The notes under the pieces are model-generated. The model worked only from the letters and a program-made list of their open reading frames with translations, searched no databases and was not told the origin of the DNA. From assembly GCF_028416575.1 (NCBI RefSeq), contig NZ_JAMQKB010000011.1, forward strand, positions 1-64,000: a stretch of DNA of 64,000 nt. Reading direction: 5' to 3'. Shown here piece by piece: positions 1-9,257 of this stretch. The DNA is from Terrihalobacillus insolitus (GTDB lineage: Bacteria; Bacillota; Bacilli; Bacillales; Amphibacillaceae). The stretch's first letter is position 1. Every line of letters begins with the position of its first letter. The position numbers were made by a program, and so were the translations under genes.

Positions 1-290
1 GACCAGATTTTCCGCACAAGGGTTTTGCATCACTAGAAGAAGCAAGGAAATGGGCACAAGAATTCGTTCAGTGGTATAACCAGATTCATCTGCATAGTGG
101 ACTGAATTTTGTGACACCTGAACAGTGCCATACAGGAGAGCACATTGCCATCTTAGAAAAACGCAGGGAAGTCTATGACGAAGCAAGGAAGAAACACCCT
201 GAGCGTTGGGCAAGAAGCGTAAGAAATTGGAGACCACATGAACAAGTAGCACTTAATCCCATACGAGAGGAGGAGAAAGTGAAATCATAG
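1..290 (+). CDS. IS3-family transposase (OrfB), C-terminal end, cut by window edge
   Basis: The frame is open from base 3 to a TAG ending at 290. It encodes the end of an integrase-core (DDE) transposase: the stretch reading WAQEFVQWYNQIHLHSGLNF followed by VTPEQCHTGEH is the typical C-terminal signature of IS3-group OrfB proteins, which catalyse strand transfer during transposition. The DDE residues lie upstream of the window. The reading frame seen here is intact. A perfect 20-bp inverted repeat follows 26 bases downstream. Confidence 0.85.
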   Translation, partial: PDFPHKGFASLEEARKWAQEFVQWYNQIHLHSGLNFVTPEQCHTGEHIAILEKRREVYDEARKKHPERWARSVRNWRPHEQVALNPIREEEKVKS

Positions 291-315
291 GGGCAATCAT
301 AATATCCCTTTTTCC

Positions 316-365
316 CTAGTGATGGAAGTCAAAAGCATGATCTTCCTTTTGACTTCCATCACTAG
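316..365. repeat. 20-bp perfect inverted repeat (hairpin) after the IS3 transposase
   Basis: CTAGTGATGGAAGTCAAAAG at 316-335 is the exact reverse complement of 346-365, with a 10-base loop. It lies between the transposase stop and a truncated GNAT gene on the other strand. It could be a bidirectional terminator, although no clear U-run follows, or part of the element's end structure. Confidence 0.7.
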
Positions 366-787
366 GCCAGCAAGCGTAGCGCGGTAGCTTTGTCTGATGA
401 GGGATTGAAAAATAAAAAACTAAAGCAATAAAATGCGACAACTATATTGACAAACACCGCTAACGAACAAGCATATTCTGTTATTTTACTGCCAAAATTT
501 CTCCCTTGATACTTTGGCAAAATTGCAATTTGGGATAGATATTTACTACCTACCTCAACAGATAACCCGTTTATATTTTCTATATTATTTATACAAAAAG
601 TTCCTATTATTTTTTCATCTAATAATAGAACGTAAGAATAATGATTCCTAATTTGATTAAAAATATCATCTTCATCCCAAGGGTAGTCCCACTGGTTTAT
701 CCCTTTTTGTTGTAAATCCAAAGTAACTGCATTCAATATATACAATAACCTTTGTAAATCCTCTATCTTTGTTATTCTTATATACAC
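362..787 (-). pseudogene. GNAT N-acetyltransferase, 3' end lost
   Basis: The likely start is GTG at 787, preceded by AAGGAG at good spacing. An upstream in-frame ATG at 826 has no ribosome site. About 110 residues are GNAT-like: a helix-rich N-terminus with the motif WDYPWDED, a GTFCI strand, and motif A reading LSQIAILPKYQGRNFGSKIT, which binds the acetyl-CoA pyrophosphate. After about base 430 the protein turns into non-homologous sequence and motif B is absent. The IS3 remnant lies just beyond, so insertion and deletion probably removed the C-terminal third. The substrate is unknown. Confidence 0.7.
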
Positions 788-833
788 CCTATTAGCTCCT
801 TGAATATATTTTGCAAAAGTAAACAATCTTAGT

Positions 834-1610
834 TTATTTAACAGCTTTCCAAATTGTCCACCTGTCTCTTTCTACTATACTTTTATCAGATGAAAGTGAC
901 TTATCTACATGATTTATCAATACATTTAATTCTTTATCATCTAATTCGTGTAAAATACTTCTTCCAGTTCTTTGATTTAAATCTTTTAATAATTGCTTTT
1001 TACTTTCATACACTCTTCTTGTTTCCCATAACTTGACTTCTTCAATGTCCTTAAATCCAACTTCTTTTAGGGTTTCAATTACGATTTGACTATTGTGCCT
1101 ACGATTAGTTTCTTTTTCAATTAATCTTGGAAAGAGTTCAAAGAAAAAACCTCTAATATGATTATCATTACCTTCTAATAAACAATCTTCAAGAGTGCGG
1201 TCTTGAATTATATAAAACCCATTGGAATCCACTATTCTAAATGCTTCTTTAAAGCAATTTTTTAAGTCCTTAAAATGATGAATTAACGCTCTTTCAAGCA
1301 ATAAATTAAAATTATTGCTATCTAACCCCGTATCAAAAGCACTTCCATGTTTGAAAGATACATTTTTATATTTTTTACAATTTTCCCTTGCCCCTTCAAG
1401 AATTGCCTCAGAAAAATCTACACTAGTAACTGAATCCACTCCCATGTCTGATAGTGCTTTTGAATAAATTCCTCCGCCACAACCTACATCTACAGCTTTA
1501 GAAATATTGTCGATAGGTACAAGTTTTTTTAATGTTTCAATCCACGATTTGTCAGCAGTTCGAGTTGTGTAAGTAAATCGATTTTTCTCGCTATGAAAAT
1601 CAATCCCCAC
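834..1610 (-). CDS. class I SAM-dependent methyltransferase
   Basis: This 258-aa protein starts with GTG at 1610, behind a GAGGGA ribosome site. Motif I, VDVGCGGGIYS, near residues 40-50 is the glycine-rich SAM-binding loop of Rossmann-fold methyltransferases. An acidic residue in TSVDFS ends strand 2, and LLLERALIHHF matches the post-II/motif-IV region. The family methylates small molecules, quinones or lipids, and the substrate cannot be told from sequence. The gene stands alone between two decayed genes on the same strand, in accessory surroundings. Confidence 0.8.
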   Translation of the reverse strand: MGIDFHSEKNRFTYTTRTADKSWIETLKKLVPIDNISKAVDVGCGGGIYSKALSDMGVDSVTSVDFSEAILEGARENCKKYKNVSFKHGSAFDTGLDSNNFNLLLERALIHHFKDLKNCFKEAFRIVDSNGFYIIQDRTLEDCLLEGNDNHIRGFFFELFPRLIEKETNRRHNSQIVIETLKEVGFKDIEEVKLWETRRVYESKKQLLKDLNQRTGRSILHELDDKELNVLINHVDKSLSSDKSIVERDRWTIWKAVK

Positions 1611-1711
1611 TATACATCCCTCATTTCTCGATTTTATAATTAAATTCTACCATATATTAATTTGTAACTAACCACTTGTTGCACAAACCTGCCTCTTTAG
1701 CAAAATAGGAG

Positions 1712-1975
1712 CTACCGAACTTTCATAAAACCGATTTCAACAGTAGACATATGGTCTATAATAGAGGCAATATTATTAAAAGTTCCAACTTTTTCAACCC
1801 ATTGTTCATTTGATAAATCCTTCAATAATTGGTCTACACTGGTATGAATATTTTCAAACATAGGGGGATTCTGAAATGAATTGTCGCTAAACCTCACTGA
1901 ATTACATACTTCCTCCAAAATCGGCTGAGAATCGCTGTAATCAGCTTTGCCCTTTAACTTGTTCTGCTTTATCAT
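1712..1975 (-). pseudogene. DinB-family protein, C-terminally truncated
   Basis: This 87-aa ORF matches the first half of DinB/YfiT-type four-helix metal-binding proteins, including the helix-1 region with FNNIASIIDHMSTVE, whose His is the first metal ligand. It stops shortly afterwards, whereas family members are about 150-170 aa with two further His ligands. The missing half and the decayed neighbours indicate a pseudogene. Confidence 0.55.
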
Positions 1976-2061
1976 ACAAATATCGTCAAGTTTAGTACGA
2001 AATATAGTACATAGTAGGTTATGAAATCTTCTACTATTTTATGGAAGGGGTTTACGACAAG

Positions 2062-2958
2062 ATGAGATTACAATTAAATAAAGGCATCATCCTCTTCAGC
2101 ATAGGGATGTTATTGTTGTTAGCAGGCTGCCAATCTGGAAATAGTGGTGGCGATGAGAATACCACCGAAGAAAATGCGGTAGATGAAATTGTGGGGATTG
2201 AGCCGGGATCCGGAACGATGAATATCGCGCAAGAAACCGTTGATGCATACAATTTAGATGTGGAACTAACGCCAAGTTCCGAACCAGCAATGGTCACAGA
2301 GCTGCAAAATGCCATAGAGAATGAAGAACCAATTGTGGTTACCCTTTGGCAACCGCATTGGACGTTTAGCGAATATGATTTGAAATTCCTAGAGGATCCT
2401 AAGGGAACATTAGGGTCATCGGAAAACATACATACGATGGTACGGCAAGGCCTTGAGGATGAATATCCATCAGCCTATCAGCTGCTGGACAACTTCTATT
2501 GGGAAGTAGCTGACATGAATGCCGTGATGTCAAAATTCAGCCAGGACGAAAGTGTGGAACCGCGAGATGCAGCGAAAGAATGGATTGCAGACAATCGGGA
2601 TAAAGTGGAAGCCTGGATGGAAGGCATTGAACCAGTAGATGGAGAGACCGTTGAACTGGCCTATGTAAACTGGGATACTGAACTTTCTTCCACCAATGTT
2701 GTTGCCCTTGTTCTTGAAGAATTGGGCTACAATGTCGAATTAACATCACTCGATATGGGGATCGCATTTGAATCTCTTTCTGAAGGGGACATCGATGGGA
2801 TGTTAATCGCCTGGCTCCCTGTAGGTGCTGCCTCCTATGCTGAGCGATTTAAAGATGAAATCGTTGACTTGGGCCCAAATCTAGAAGGTGCACAACAAGG
2901 TTTTGTTGTACCAGAGTATATGGATATTGATAGTATCGAGGACTTGCCAACGAAATAA
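2062..2958 (+). CDS. glycine betaine ABC transporter substrate-binding lipoprotein (OpuAC-like)
   Basis: The start is placed at ATG 2062, preceded by GGAAGGGG, rather than the in-frame ATG at 2041 that overlaps this site. A signal peptide ends in the lipobox LLAGC (lipid-anchored Cys about 23). The two lobes are in B. subtilis OpuAC order: first GIEPGSGTM and VVTLWQPHWTF, then ELAYVNWDTELSSTNVV and LIAWLPVG. Three Trp residues in LWQPHW, NWDTE and AWLP occupy the places of the OpuAC aromatic cage that binds the trimethylammonium group. The His found in OpuAC shortly after AWLP (LPNTH) is absent here (LPVGAA), so ligand preference may differ. No ATPase or permease gene is adjacent, so it would have to work with a transporter encoded elsewhere. 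The protein is 298 aa, a normal length. Confidence 0.88.
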   Translation: MRLQLNKGIILFSIGMLLLLAGCQSGNSGGDENTTEENAVDEIVGIEPGSGTMNIAQETVDAYNLDVELTPSSEPAMVTELQNAIENEEPIVVTLWQPHWTFSEYDLKFLEDPKGTLGSSENIHTMVRQGLEDEYPSAYQLLDNFYWEVADMNAVMSKFSQDESVEPRDAAKEWIADNRDKVEAWMEGIEPVDGETVELAYVNWDTELSSTNVVALVLEELGYNVELTSLDMGIAFESLSEGDIDGMLIAWLPVGAASYAERFKDEIVDLGPNLEGAQQGFVVPEYMDIDSIEDLPTK

Positions 2959-2964
2959 AATATG

Positions 2965-2996
2965 AAAAGGGATACCACTAGCAAGGTATCCCTTTT
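2965..2996 (+). terminator. intrinsic terminator after the opuAC-like gene
   Basis: A 12-bp perfect stem (AAAAGGGATACC pairing with GGTATCCCTTTT) with an 8-base loop follows 6 bases after the stop codon. Confidence 0.85.
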
Positions 2997-3052
2997 CACA
3001 TATGATAAATTGGTGTGAAAACAAAACTGGCAATCTGAAAATAAAATCAAAA

Positions 3053-3081
3053 AAAGGTCACGAGTTAAACTCATGACCTTT
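3053..3081 (-). terminator. intrinsic terminator, reverse strand
   Basis: The stem AAAGGTCA/TGACCTTT with inner GAGT/ACTC is followed on the reverse strand by seven T residues. It is oriented to end transcription of the reverse-strand gene at 3197-3451. Confidence 0.65.
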
Positions 3082-3196
3082 AAGACCTTGATATATAAAG
3101 GCTTTATGATGCGTCTTACATCATGCCGCCCAGTACGTTTTAAAGCTTTGGTTATTCTTAACTGATTTTTCTTGCTTTCTTAAAAATTTTATCGCT

Positions 3197-3451
3197 TCAC
3201 GACGTAATGTCAATTGGTAAGTCAAGCTCATTCATAGCTTCCTCCCAAGACATAAACTCCGAGTTATTCTTTAGTTGACGTTCTTCTTCTTCACTCAAAG
3301 GGGTTCCATCTGGCTCTAAATCCATAATTTCATCCCAGTTTGGACGGTTATGACTAATAGTTAAAAATTTTAAATAATCATATGCTGATTTTTTTGCTGA
3401 CTGTGGCAGCTTCTTTACAATTTCAACTAACTCTTCATTACTTATAGCCAT
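3197..3451 (-). CDS. small antitoxin-like protein, orphan
   Basis: This 84-aa acidic protein begins at ATG 3451 behind a GAGGAGGT ribosome site. The N-terminus (ELVEIVKKLPQSAKKSAYDYLKFL) is helical and resembles the DUF2281-like/antitoxin class, in which such a helix precedes a flexible acidic tail, here DLEPDGTPLSEEEERQLKN. A toxin gene would be expected directly downstream, but only about 110 bp lie before the terminator and none is visible. It may be an orphan antitoxin or a solitary regulator. The assignment is tentative. Confidence 0.45.
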   Translation of the reverse strand: MAISNEELVEIVKKLPQSAKKSAYDYLKFLTISHNRPNWDEIMDLEPDGTPLSEEEERQLKNNSEFMSWEEAMNELDLPIDITS

Positions 3452-3845
3452 ATTTTAACCTCCTCGTACCCAATTAACTTCAATAACTTCGGCCATTTTC
3501 AATATGAGACGATAACACTTTTAATTTGCGAATTGACTTGGATACAATTGTATAATCTCAGACCACTTCATATCTTTCACCGTTCTATTTATGCTCTTAT
3601 TATATCATTTCTTTGCCTTTATCATTATAGAGAAATGGGTCAGAATCCCTGCTCATTAACAAATACATATCAAAAAAAGTTAATTAACGGGGGGACTGCA
3701 CGAACAGTGTTTCTGCCATCTTCTTTAACAACATTGAATAATTTCATTTTTCCTAAATCTAACAGGTGTACAGGTAAACAATTTAGCGCAGTATAACTAG
3801 TGAACAGCATGATACTGTTCAATTTCCCATGAGGGGTGATCGGTC
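3452..3845. other. intergenic region, no convincing gene
   Basis: There is an 87-codon open frame at 3533-3796, but it lacks a ribosome site and its composition does not look like a protein. A perfect 7-bp inverted repeat (TGAACAG/CTGTTCA, 3801-3821) lies 25 bp before the SASP start, whose ribosome site is GAGGGGTGAT. The run TTAACGGGGGG near 3683 resembles the core of the dispersed repeat found between 45 and 62 kb, but the match is short. Confidence 0.4.
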
Positions 3846-4046
3846 ATGGCAGATAATAACAACAACGACTTGTTAGTGCCAGGTGCAGAGAATGCGATGG
3901 ATAACATGAAAGAAGAAATCGCTAACGAATTTGGTGTTCAGCTTGGTGCGGACACAACTGCACGTGCGAACGGATCTGTGGGAGGCGAAATGGTCAAACG
4001 AATGATCAACATCGCCGAACAAAGTCTTCAAAATGGGAAACGATAA
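3846..4046 (+). CDS. alpha/beta-type small acid-soluble spore protein
   Basis: This 66-aa protein contains the two conserved SASP blocks: [21 protein letters not shown], with the GPR protease recognition region just before it ([11 protein letters not shown]), and GGEMVKRMI near the C-terminus. These proteins coat forespore DNA and shift it to an A-like form, protecting it from UV, and are degraded at germination. Expression is expected under forespore sigma-G. The gene is monocistronic with its own terminator and shows that the host forms endospores. Confidence 0.96.
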   Translation: MADNNNNDLLVPGAENAMDNMKEEIANEFGVQLGADTTARANGSVGGEMVKRMINIAEQSLQNGKR

Positions 4047-4050
4047 AAAG

Positions 4051-4079
4051 AAAAGGGACTCACTTGCTGAGTCCCTTTT
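4051..4079 (+). terminator. terminator of the SASP gene
   Basis: A 12-bp perfect stem (AAAAGGGACTCA/TGAGTCCCTTTT) with the loop CTTGC is followed by CTTTTT, 4 bases after the stop. Confidence 0.9.
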
Positions 4080-4130
4080 CTTTTTACTATCTGTAATTAT
4101 ATGACTAGTCGTGTAAGAAAAGCTATAAAT

Positions 4131-5069
4131 TTATCCCTGATCTTTGTTTTTCTTCTTCTTCTTGTATATTCTGAAGCTAACGAAGCCAATCAACCCCAAT
4201 AATAGTAAAACAGGGAGGCTCCCCACTATAAAAACAAATAACCCAGACAGTGTTGATAGTAAAAAGTTAACACTTTCCATAAATAATTTTTTTGTTCGTT
4301 CCCATGTATTTAAGTTTTCTTCTTCAATTTTTGGAACATTAATTTTGTTCTCGGAAATATTAATCGTAACGGTTGCAAGATCGGCTTTATTTTGTAAATA
4401 ATTCATACGACCAGTAATTTGTTCAATTTCCTCTTGGACATTAGCAAGGTCTGCCGAAATCTTTAGAAGGTCCTCTGTCTTTTCGGCTTTTTCCATAAAA
4501 TCAAGTAGCCGTTTTTCTACGACTTTTCTTGATTTTAATCGAGATTCTAAATCGACATACTCTTCTGTTACATCTTCACCAGTCACGTTGCTTTCCAGAA
4601 CCTTCATACTCTCTTTTTCAACTGTTTTGAGAAAATCGCGAAACCGTTCTTGTGGGATTCGAGCAGTTACTTGCCCGTATAGTCGTTTTCCATCGGCTCC
4701 ACCGTTTGTAGAGGAGTTAACAATATATCCTCCAGCTTCTGTGATCCGTGATTGGATGTCATTTACCGATGCTTCAAAATCTTTTACCTCTACTGAAAGA
4801 TTGGCATTGTATATCATTTTTCTTGAAGAGTCTTGAGACGAAAAGCTACTTTCTTTGTTTGCTGGTGTTGCTTTTGTTTGGTCCTGATTTTTTGAATCAC
4901 TTGTTGTCAATTCCATTTTTGAATTTTCCTTTGCTGATTGTTCAGTACTGGCGTCATTCATTTCGCTAGAATCAGCCGATTGGCCTTCAGAAGTAGACTC
5001 ATTATTGCTACAAGCCCCTAGAACCATTATAAAGCCAATAACGAATGTAAGAAGAAACCTGTATTTCAT
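4131..5069 (-). CDS. DUF4349 domain lipoprotein
   Basis: This 312-aa protein starts at ATG 5069 behind AGAGAGGTGGG. It has a signal peptide with the lipobox VLGAC (Cys20), a Ser/Asn/Glu-rich linker to about residue 85, then the DUF4349 domain starting KMIYNANLSVEVKDFEASVNDI. A coiled-coil stretch lies near residues 165-235 (LLKISADLANVQEEIEQITGRM), with one transmembrane helix near 270-298 and a basic tail (KKKKKNK). The family is widespread in Bacillales. Its role at the membrane is unknown. The gene is convergent with the SASP gene and divergent from argG. Confidence 0.85.
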   Translation of the reverse strand: MKYRFLLTFVIGFIMVLGACSNNESTSEGQSADSSEMNDASTEQSAKENSKMELTTSDSKNQDQTKATPANKESSFSSQDSSRKMIYNANLSVEVKDFEASVNDIQSRITEAGGYIVNSSTNGGADGKRLYGQVTARIPQERFRDFLKTVEKESMKVLESNVTGEDVTEEYVDLESRLKSRKVVEKRLLDFMEKAEKTEDLLKISADLANVQEEIEQITGRMNYLQNKADLATVTINISENKINVPKIEEENLNTWERTKKLFMESVNFLLSTLSGLFVFIVGSLPVLLLLGLIGFVSFRIYKKKKKNKDQG

Positions 5070-5216
5070 ATTGACCCACCTCTCTTTTTGTTTAGTTAGA
5101 CGAAAGAACGTAGCATATTGTTACAGTTATGGAAGTGTTTTAATCAAGGGAAACGCACAGAGTGGGTTCCTTTTGATTAAAATATAAATTTTTTATAAAA
5201 AATTCACACTCTTATC

Positions 5217-5251
5217 TTGAATTAATATACTTAATAGTGCATAATAATTCA
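5217..5251 (+). promoter_or_regulatory. argG promoter with two ARG-box-like sites
   Basis: TTGAAT at 5217 and CATAAT at 5240, separated by 17 bp, make a good sigma-A promoter. Two matches to the ArgR/AhrC box TGAATwwwwATTCA overlap it: 5218-5231 with two mismatches and 5238-5251 (TGCATAATAATTCA) with one mismatch. Their centres are 20 bp apart, like tandem ARG boxes. Arginine-dependent repression is inferred. Confidence 0.65.
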
Positions 5252-5305
5252 CATACGAATGAATAAACGGAAAGTCAAATAAACATATCGAAAGGAAGAT
5301 CATCA

Positions 5306-6565
5306 ATGGGGAAAGAAAAGATTGTTTTAGCATATTCTGGTGGGCTTGATACTTCGGTTGCAATTAAATGGTTGCAAGACGAATATAATTATGACGTAAT
5401 TGCAGTTGGATTAGATGTTGGAGAAGGAAAGGACTTAGAGTTTGTAAAAAATAAAGCACTTGATGTCGGTGCAATTAAATCGTATGTGGTTGATGCGAAG
5501 TCGCTTTACGCAAACGAATATGTATTGCCAGCACTAAAAGCAAACCTTCTATACGAGGGGAAATACCCATTAGTATCCGCATTGTCTCGTCCATTAATTG
5601 CAAAGGTATTAGTAGATATTGCAGAAAAAGAAGGAGCAGTTGCGGTTGGACATGGCTGTACTGGTAAAGGGAATGACCAAGTTCGATTTGATGTCGCGTT
5701 TACATCATTAAACCCTGAATTGAAAATTGTGGCACCTGTTCGTGAATGGGCGATGTCTAGAGACGAAGAGATTGCCTATGCACAAGAACATGGTATTCCA
5801 ATCCCAGTTGATGTTGACAATCCGTACAGTGTGGATCAAAACCTTTGGGGACGTAGTAATGAATGTGGAATCTTAGAGGATCCGTGGGCAGAACCACCAA
5901 AAGAGGCATACGATTTAACCGTGGATCCTATTGATGCACCAGATCAACCTGAGGTGCTACAAATCACTTTTGAAAAAGGCAAACCAGTATCTATTGATGG
6001 CAAATCCTATCCGTTAGATCAGCTTATTTTAAAATTAAATAGCATTGCTGGAAAACATGGTGTTGGAAGAATTGATCATGTGGAAAATCGTTTAGTGGGA
6101 ATAAAATCTCGTGAAATTTATGAGTGCCCAGCTGCATTGACACTTATTGCAGCCCATCAAGAACTAGAAGCTTTAACACTTCCAAGAGAGGTTTCGCAGT
6201 TTAAGCCTGTCGTAGAACAAAAACTTGCGCAGACGATATATGATGGTTTATGGTATTCGCCATTAACTGAAGCATTAAAGGCATTTATTGAGCAAACACA
6301 AGAAACCGTATCAGGAACAGTTAAGGTGAAATTATATAAAGGCCATGCTCAAGTAATTGGACGTGAATCGGCACAATCGCTATATGACTTTGACCTTGCG
6401 ACATATAAGCCAGAGGATAATTTTGATCATGAAGCGGCACTTGGATTTATTAAGCTATGGGGCTTGCCAACCCAGGTACATGCTACTGTCAATAAAACGA
6501 ACGCTAAAAAAGATGCCTCAATTGATCAAGTAGTTGTAGATGTAAAGGAAGCTGTCAAACAATGA
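5306..6565 (+). CDS. argG: argininosuccinate synthase
   Basis: This enzyme joins citrulline and aspartate using ATP to give argininosuccinate, the penultimate step of arginine synthesis. The 419-aa protein opens with the N-type ATP-pyrophosphatase loop [15 protein letters not shown]. It then shows the conserved blocks [14 protein letters not shown] and [23 protein letters not shown] precedes the start by 8 bases. Its TGA overlaps the argH start codon as ATGA, so the two are translationally coupled. Confidence 0.97.
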   Translation: MGKEKIVLAYSGGLDTSVAIKWLQDEYNYDVIAVGLDVGEGKDLEFVKNKALDVGAIKSYVVDAKSLYANEYVLPALKANLLYEGKYPLVSALSRPLIAKVLVDIAEKEGAVAVGHGCTGKGNDQVRFDVAFTSLNPELKIVAPVREWAMSRDEEIAYAQEHGIPIPVDVDNPYSVDQNLWGRSNECGILEDPWAEPPKEAYDLTVDPIDAPDQPEVLQITFEKGKPVSIDGKSYPLDQLILKLNSIAGKHGVGRIDHVENRLVGIKSREIYECPAALTLIAAHQELEALTLPREVSQFKPVVEQKLAQTIYDGLWYSPLTEALKAFIEQTQETVSGTVKVKLYKGHAQVIGRESAQSLYDFDLATYKPEDNFDHEAALGFIKLWGLPTQVHATVNKTNAKKDASIDQVVVDVKEAVKQ

Positions 6566-7983
6566 AGCTTTGGGGAGGGCGTTTTACGAAACCAACCAAT
6601 CAATTAGTTGATGAATATACTGCTTCGATTTCCTTTGATCAAAAGCTGGCAAAGTATGATATACAAGGTAGCTTAGCACACGTTGATATGCTCTCCAAGT
6701 GTAGAATTATTTCTGAGTCTGATGCAAAGACGATCGCAAATGGGCTGAAGGCCGTCGCCAGTAAAATTGAGGCTGGCGATGCTGTCCTAAGTGAAGACAA
6801 TGAAGATATCCATATGAATGTAGAAAAATTGCTAATCGATGAAGTGGGGACAGTAGGTGGCAAACTGCATACAGGTAGAAGTCGTAATGATCAAGTAGCG
6901 CTAGATATGCGTTTGTATTTGCGGGAAGCATTGATTACGATTAGCCAATTACTCGTTGAGGTGCTACAGGCTTTACACAAACAAGCAAAAGCAAACTTAG
7001 ATACAGTTTTACCAGGCTATACCCATTTGCAAAGGGCACAGCCTGTACTGTTTGCCCATCACATGATAGCTTACGTTTTTATGTTTCAACGCGACATTGA
7101 GCGTCTTACTGATAGCTGGAAACGTGTAAACAAATCCCCGCTTGGAGCAGGGGCATTAGCCGGTACATCGTTTCCGATAGATCGTCATTACGTTGCAGAA
7201 AAGCTGCATTTTGACGGAATCTGTGAAAATAGCCTAGATGCCGTTAGTGATCGTGACTTTGTAGTAGAGTTTTTATCCAATGCATCCCTTATTTCCATGC
7301 ATTTATCTCGGTTGTGTGAGGAGCTCGTTCAATGGTCGAGTGCTGAATTTAATTTTATTGAATTAGATGATGCTTTTAGTACTGGGAGTAGCATGATGCC
7401 ACAAAAGAAAAATCCGGATGTAGCGGAGCTTGTGAGAGGAAAAACAGGACGTGTATACGGGCATTTAATGGGCATGTTGACGACCTTAAAAGGCTTACCA
7501 TTGGCATACAATAAAGACATGCAGGAAGACAAAGAAGGAATGTTTGATACTGTAGAAACATTGAAAGGTGCACTTGCACTATTTGCACCAATGATCGAAA
7601 CGATGCAGGTGAAGAAAGAAGAAATGTATGCTGCTGTTGCTAAGGATTATTCCAATGCGACGGACCTTGCTGATTATTTAGTCGGAAAGGATCTACCTTT
7701 TCGTGAAGCACATGCAGTTGTAGGTCAGGTTGTATTGTACAGCATCCAGCATAATATGTATCTTTTAGATTTAAGTTTAGAAGAATTTCAGCAATTTTCT
7801 CCCTTGATAGCAAAAGACATTTATGACGTTCTTGCACCTAAAGCAGTAGTGAATGCTCGAAACGTTGCAGGAGGGACAGCGAAAAATCGGGTAGAGGATC
7901 AATTAACTGCTGCTGAGGGACTGATTAAAAAGAGCTTGGACTGGATTCAGACACATGCAGAAATAGTAGAAGGGCAATCTTAA
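6562..7983 (+). CDS. argH: argininosuccinate lyase
   Basis: This enzyme splits argininosuccinate into arginine and fumarate. The 473-aa protein carries the superfamily signature [16 protein letters not shown] near residues 275-290, whose Ser is on the catalytic loop, and the blocks [14 protein letters not shown] and [11 protein letters not shown]. It is normal length for the fumarase/aspartase superfamily member and is coupled to argG by a 4-base overlap. Confidence 0.97.
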   Translation: MKLWGGRFTKPTNQLVDEYTASISFDQKLAKYDIQGSLAHVDMLSKCRIISESDAKTIANGLKAVASKIEAGDAVLSEDNEDIHMNVEKLLIDEVGTVGGKLHTGRSRNDQVALDMRLYLREALITISQLLVEVLQALHKQAKANLDTVLPGYTHLQRAQPVLFAHHMIAYVFMFQRDIERLTDSWKRVNKSPLGAGALAGTSFPIDRHYVAEKLHFDGICENSLDAVSDRDFVVEFLSNASLISMHLSRLCEELVQWSSAEFNFIELDDAFSTGSSMMPQKKNPDVAELVRGKTGRVYGHLMGMLTTLKGLPLAYNKDMQEDKEGMFDTVETLKGALALFAPMIETMQVKKEEMYAAVAKDYSNATDLADYLVGKDLPFREAHAVVGQVVLYSIQHNMYLLDLSLEEFQQFSPLIAKDIYDVLAPKAVVNARNVAGGTAKNRVEDQLTAAEGLIKKSLDWIQTHAEIVEGQS

Positions 7984-8051
7984 AGGCTAGTTTTTTTACA
8001 CTTTAAGAGAGTAGAAATTTTTCAATAAATAGAAGGACTAGAAAAGACATT

Positions 8052-8075
8052 GCATTTACTTATTATGGTAAATGC
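8052..8075 (+). terminator. hairpin downstream of argH
   Basis: An 8-bp stem (GCATTTAC/GTAAATGC) with an 8-base loop lies 68 bp after argH. It is only moderately stable and lacks a long U-run, so a terminator function is uncertain. Confidence 0.35.
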
Positions 8076-8105
8076 GATGTATTTTCAAACCATGAATTGT
8101 ATTAA

Positions 8106-8133
8106 TATTTATTTTTATGCATAAAAATAAATA
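8106..8133 (+). promoter_or_regulatory. 28-bp perfect palindrome upstream of carA, probable ArgR/AhrC operator
   Basis: TATTTATTTTTATGCATAAAAATAAATA is self-complementary over all 28 bases (half site 8106-8119). Each half contains an ATGCATAAAAAT-like stretch resembling the B. subtilis ARG box ATGAATAAAAATTCA. A possible promoter, TTGTAT-17-CATAAA, overlaps it. It lies 20 bp before the carA GTG. Repression by arginine is inferred from the gene content. Confidence 0.55.
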
Positions 8134-8153
8134 AACAGGAGAGGAGTGGGATT

Positions 8154-9257
8154 GTGTTAGAAAAAGGATATTTAGTACTCAGCACAGGAGACGCTTTAGA
8201 AGGAAAGTGGTTAGGAGCTTCCTCGTCTGTTGAGGGAGAAATGGTCTTTAATACGGCGATGACTGGCTATCAAGAAGTGATGACAGATCCATCCTATGCT
8301 GGTCAAATTGTCACGATGACCTATCCGCTTATCGGGAATTATGGAATCAATGATATCGATTTTGAAAGTGGGGAACCTGCTTTGTCTGGATTGATTATAT
8401 CCAGCCCTTGTTATAAACCCGATCATTATCAAGCCAATTCTTCCATCCGTGAGATTGTGGATAAATTTCATATCCCCACTCTTTATGATATCGATACAAG
8501 AGCACTGACTCGAATTATCCGTGAAAACGGTGAAGTATACGGTAAGTTTAGCATGAGCAAAGAAGATAAACCGAAAAAGGCCAAAGTGGACGCTAAAATA
8601 GTAGATCAGGTTTCTGTCAAAAAAATGATTCGACTTCGTACGTCGTCTAACCAAAGCCATTTAACGGAATTTTCAAAAGCACATGTTGTTCTTGTCGATT
8701 TTGGTTACAAGCACTCGATCCGTCACGCACTAATGGAATTAGGGTGTGACGTTACGATTGTTCCATACAATACATCCGTAGAAGTGATCAAAGGTTTAGA
8801 ACCAGATGGGATTGTATTATCAAATGGACCTGGTGATCCTAAAGACCTTGATTACTTAAAACATTCAATTAAAAAGCTAACGGAGTTGTACCCGACATTG
8901 GGGATTTGTCTTGGCCATCAGCTTGTAGCAATTGCGCATGGAGGAGAAACAACACGACTTCCATATGGGCATCGTGGTAGCAACCATCCAGTAAAAGATT
9001 TGACGACCGGTAAGGTTTGGATTACGACACAGAATCACGGATATGTGGTGGATATGGATTCGATCGATGAACAAGAGTGGCAAATTTCCCACATTAACGT
9101 CAACGATCGTTCTGTTGAGGGGTTGATGCACCGTGAGAAACCAATTTTGACTGTTCAATTTCATCCAGAAGCACATCCAGGGCCGATTGATACTCATCTC
9201 ATTTTTCAAGACTTCTTCAATCGGTTAGTGAGAAAAGGAGAGAAGCAGCATGCCTAA
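8154..9257 (+). CDS. carA: carbamoyl-phosphate synthase small subunit (arginine-specific)
   Basis: This is the glutaminase subunit that supplies ammonia to CarB for carbamoyl-phosphate synthesis. Translation starts at GTG 8154 behind AGGAGAGGAG. The N-terminal half carries the CPSase small-chain domain (GEMVFNTAMTGYQEVMTDPSY). The C-terminal class I amidotransferase domain has the nucleophile in LGICLGHQL and the HPE pair in QFHPEAHPGP. The 367-aa length is typical. Being clustered with argF and lacking pyr genes marks it as the arginine-pathway isozyme. It overlaps carB by 8 bases. Confidence 0.96.
   Translation: MLEKGYLVLSTGDALEGKWLGASSSVEGEMVFNTAMTGYQEVMTDPSYAGQIVTMTYPLIGNYGINDIDFESGEPALSGLIISSPCYKPDHYQANSSIREIVDKFHIPTLYDIDTRALTRIIRENGEVYGKFSMSKEDKPKKAKVDAKIVDQVSVKKMIRLRTSSNQSHLTEFSKAHVVLVDFGYKHSIRHALMELGCDVTIVPYNTSVEVIKGLEPDGIVLSNGPGDPKDLDYLKHSIKKLTELYPTLGICLGHQLVAIAHGGETTRLPYGHRGSNHPVKDLTTGKVWITTQNHGYVVDMDSIDEQEWQISHINVNDRSVEGLMHREKPILTVQFHPEAHPGPIDTHLIFQDFFNRLVRKGEKQHA

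Noticed and set aside
3533-3796. 87-codon ORF between the antitoxin-like gene and the SASP gene
   Set aside because: No ribosome site, odd composition and no recognisable domain.
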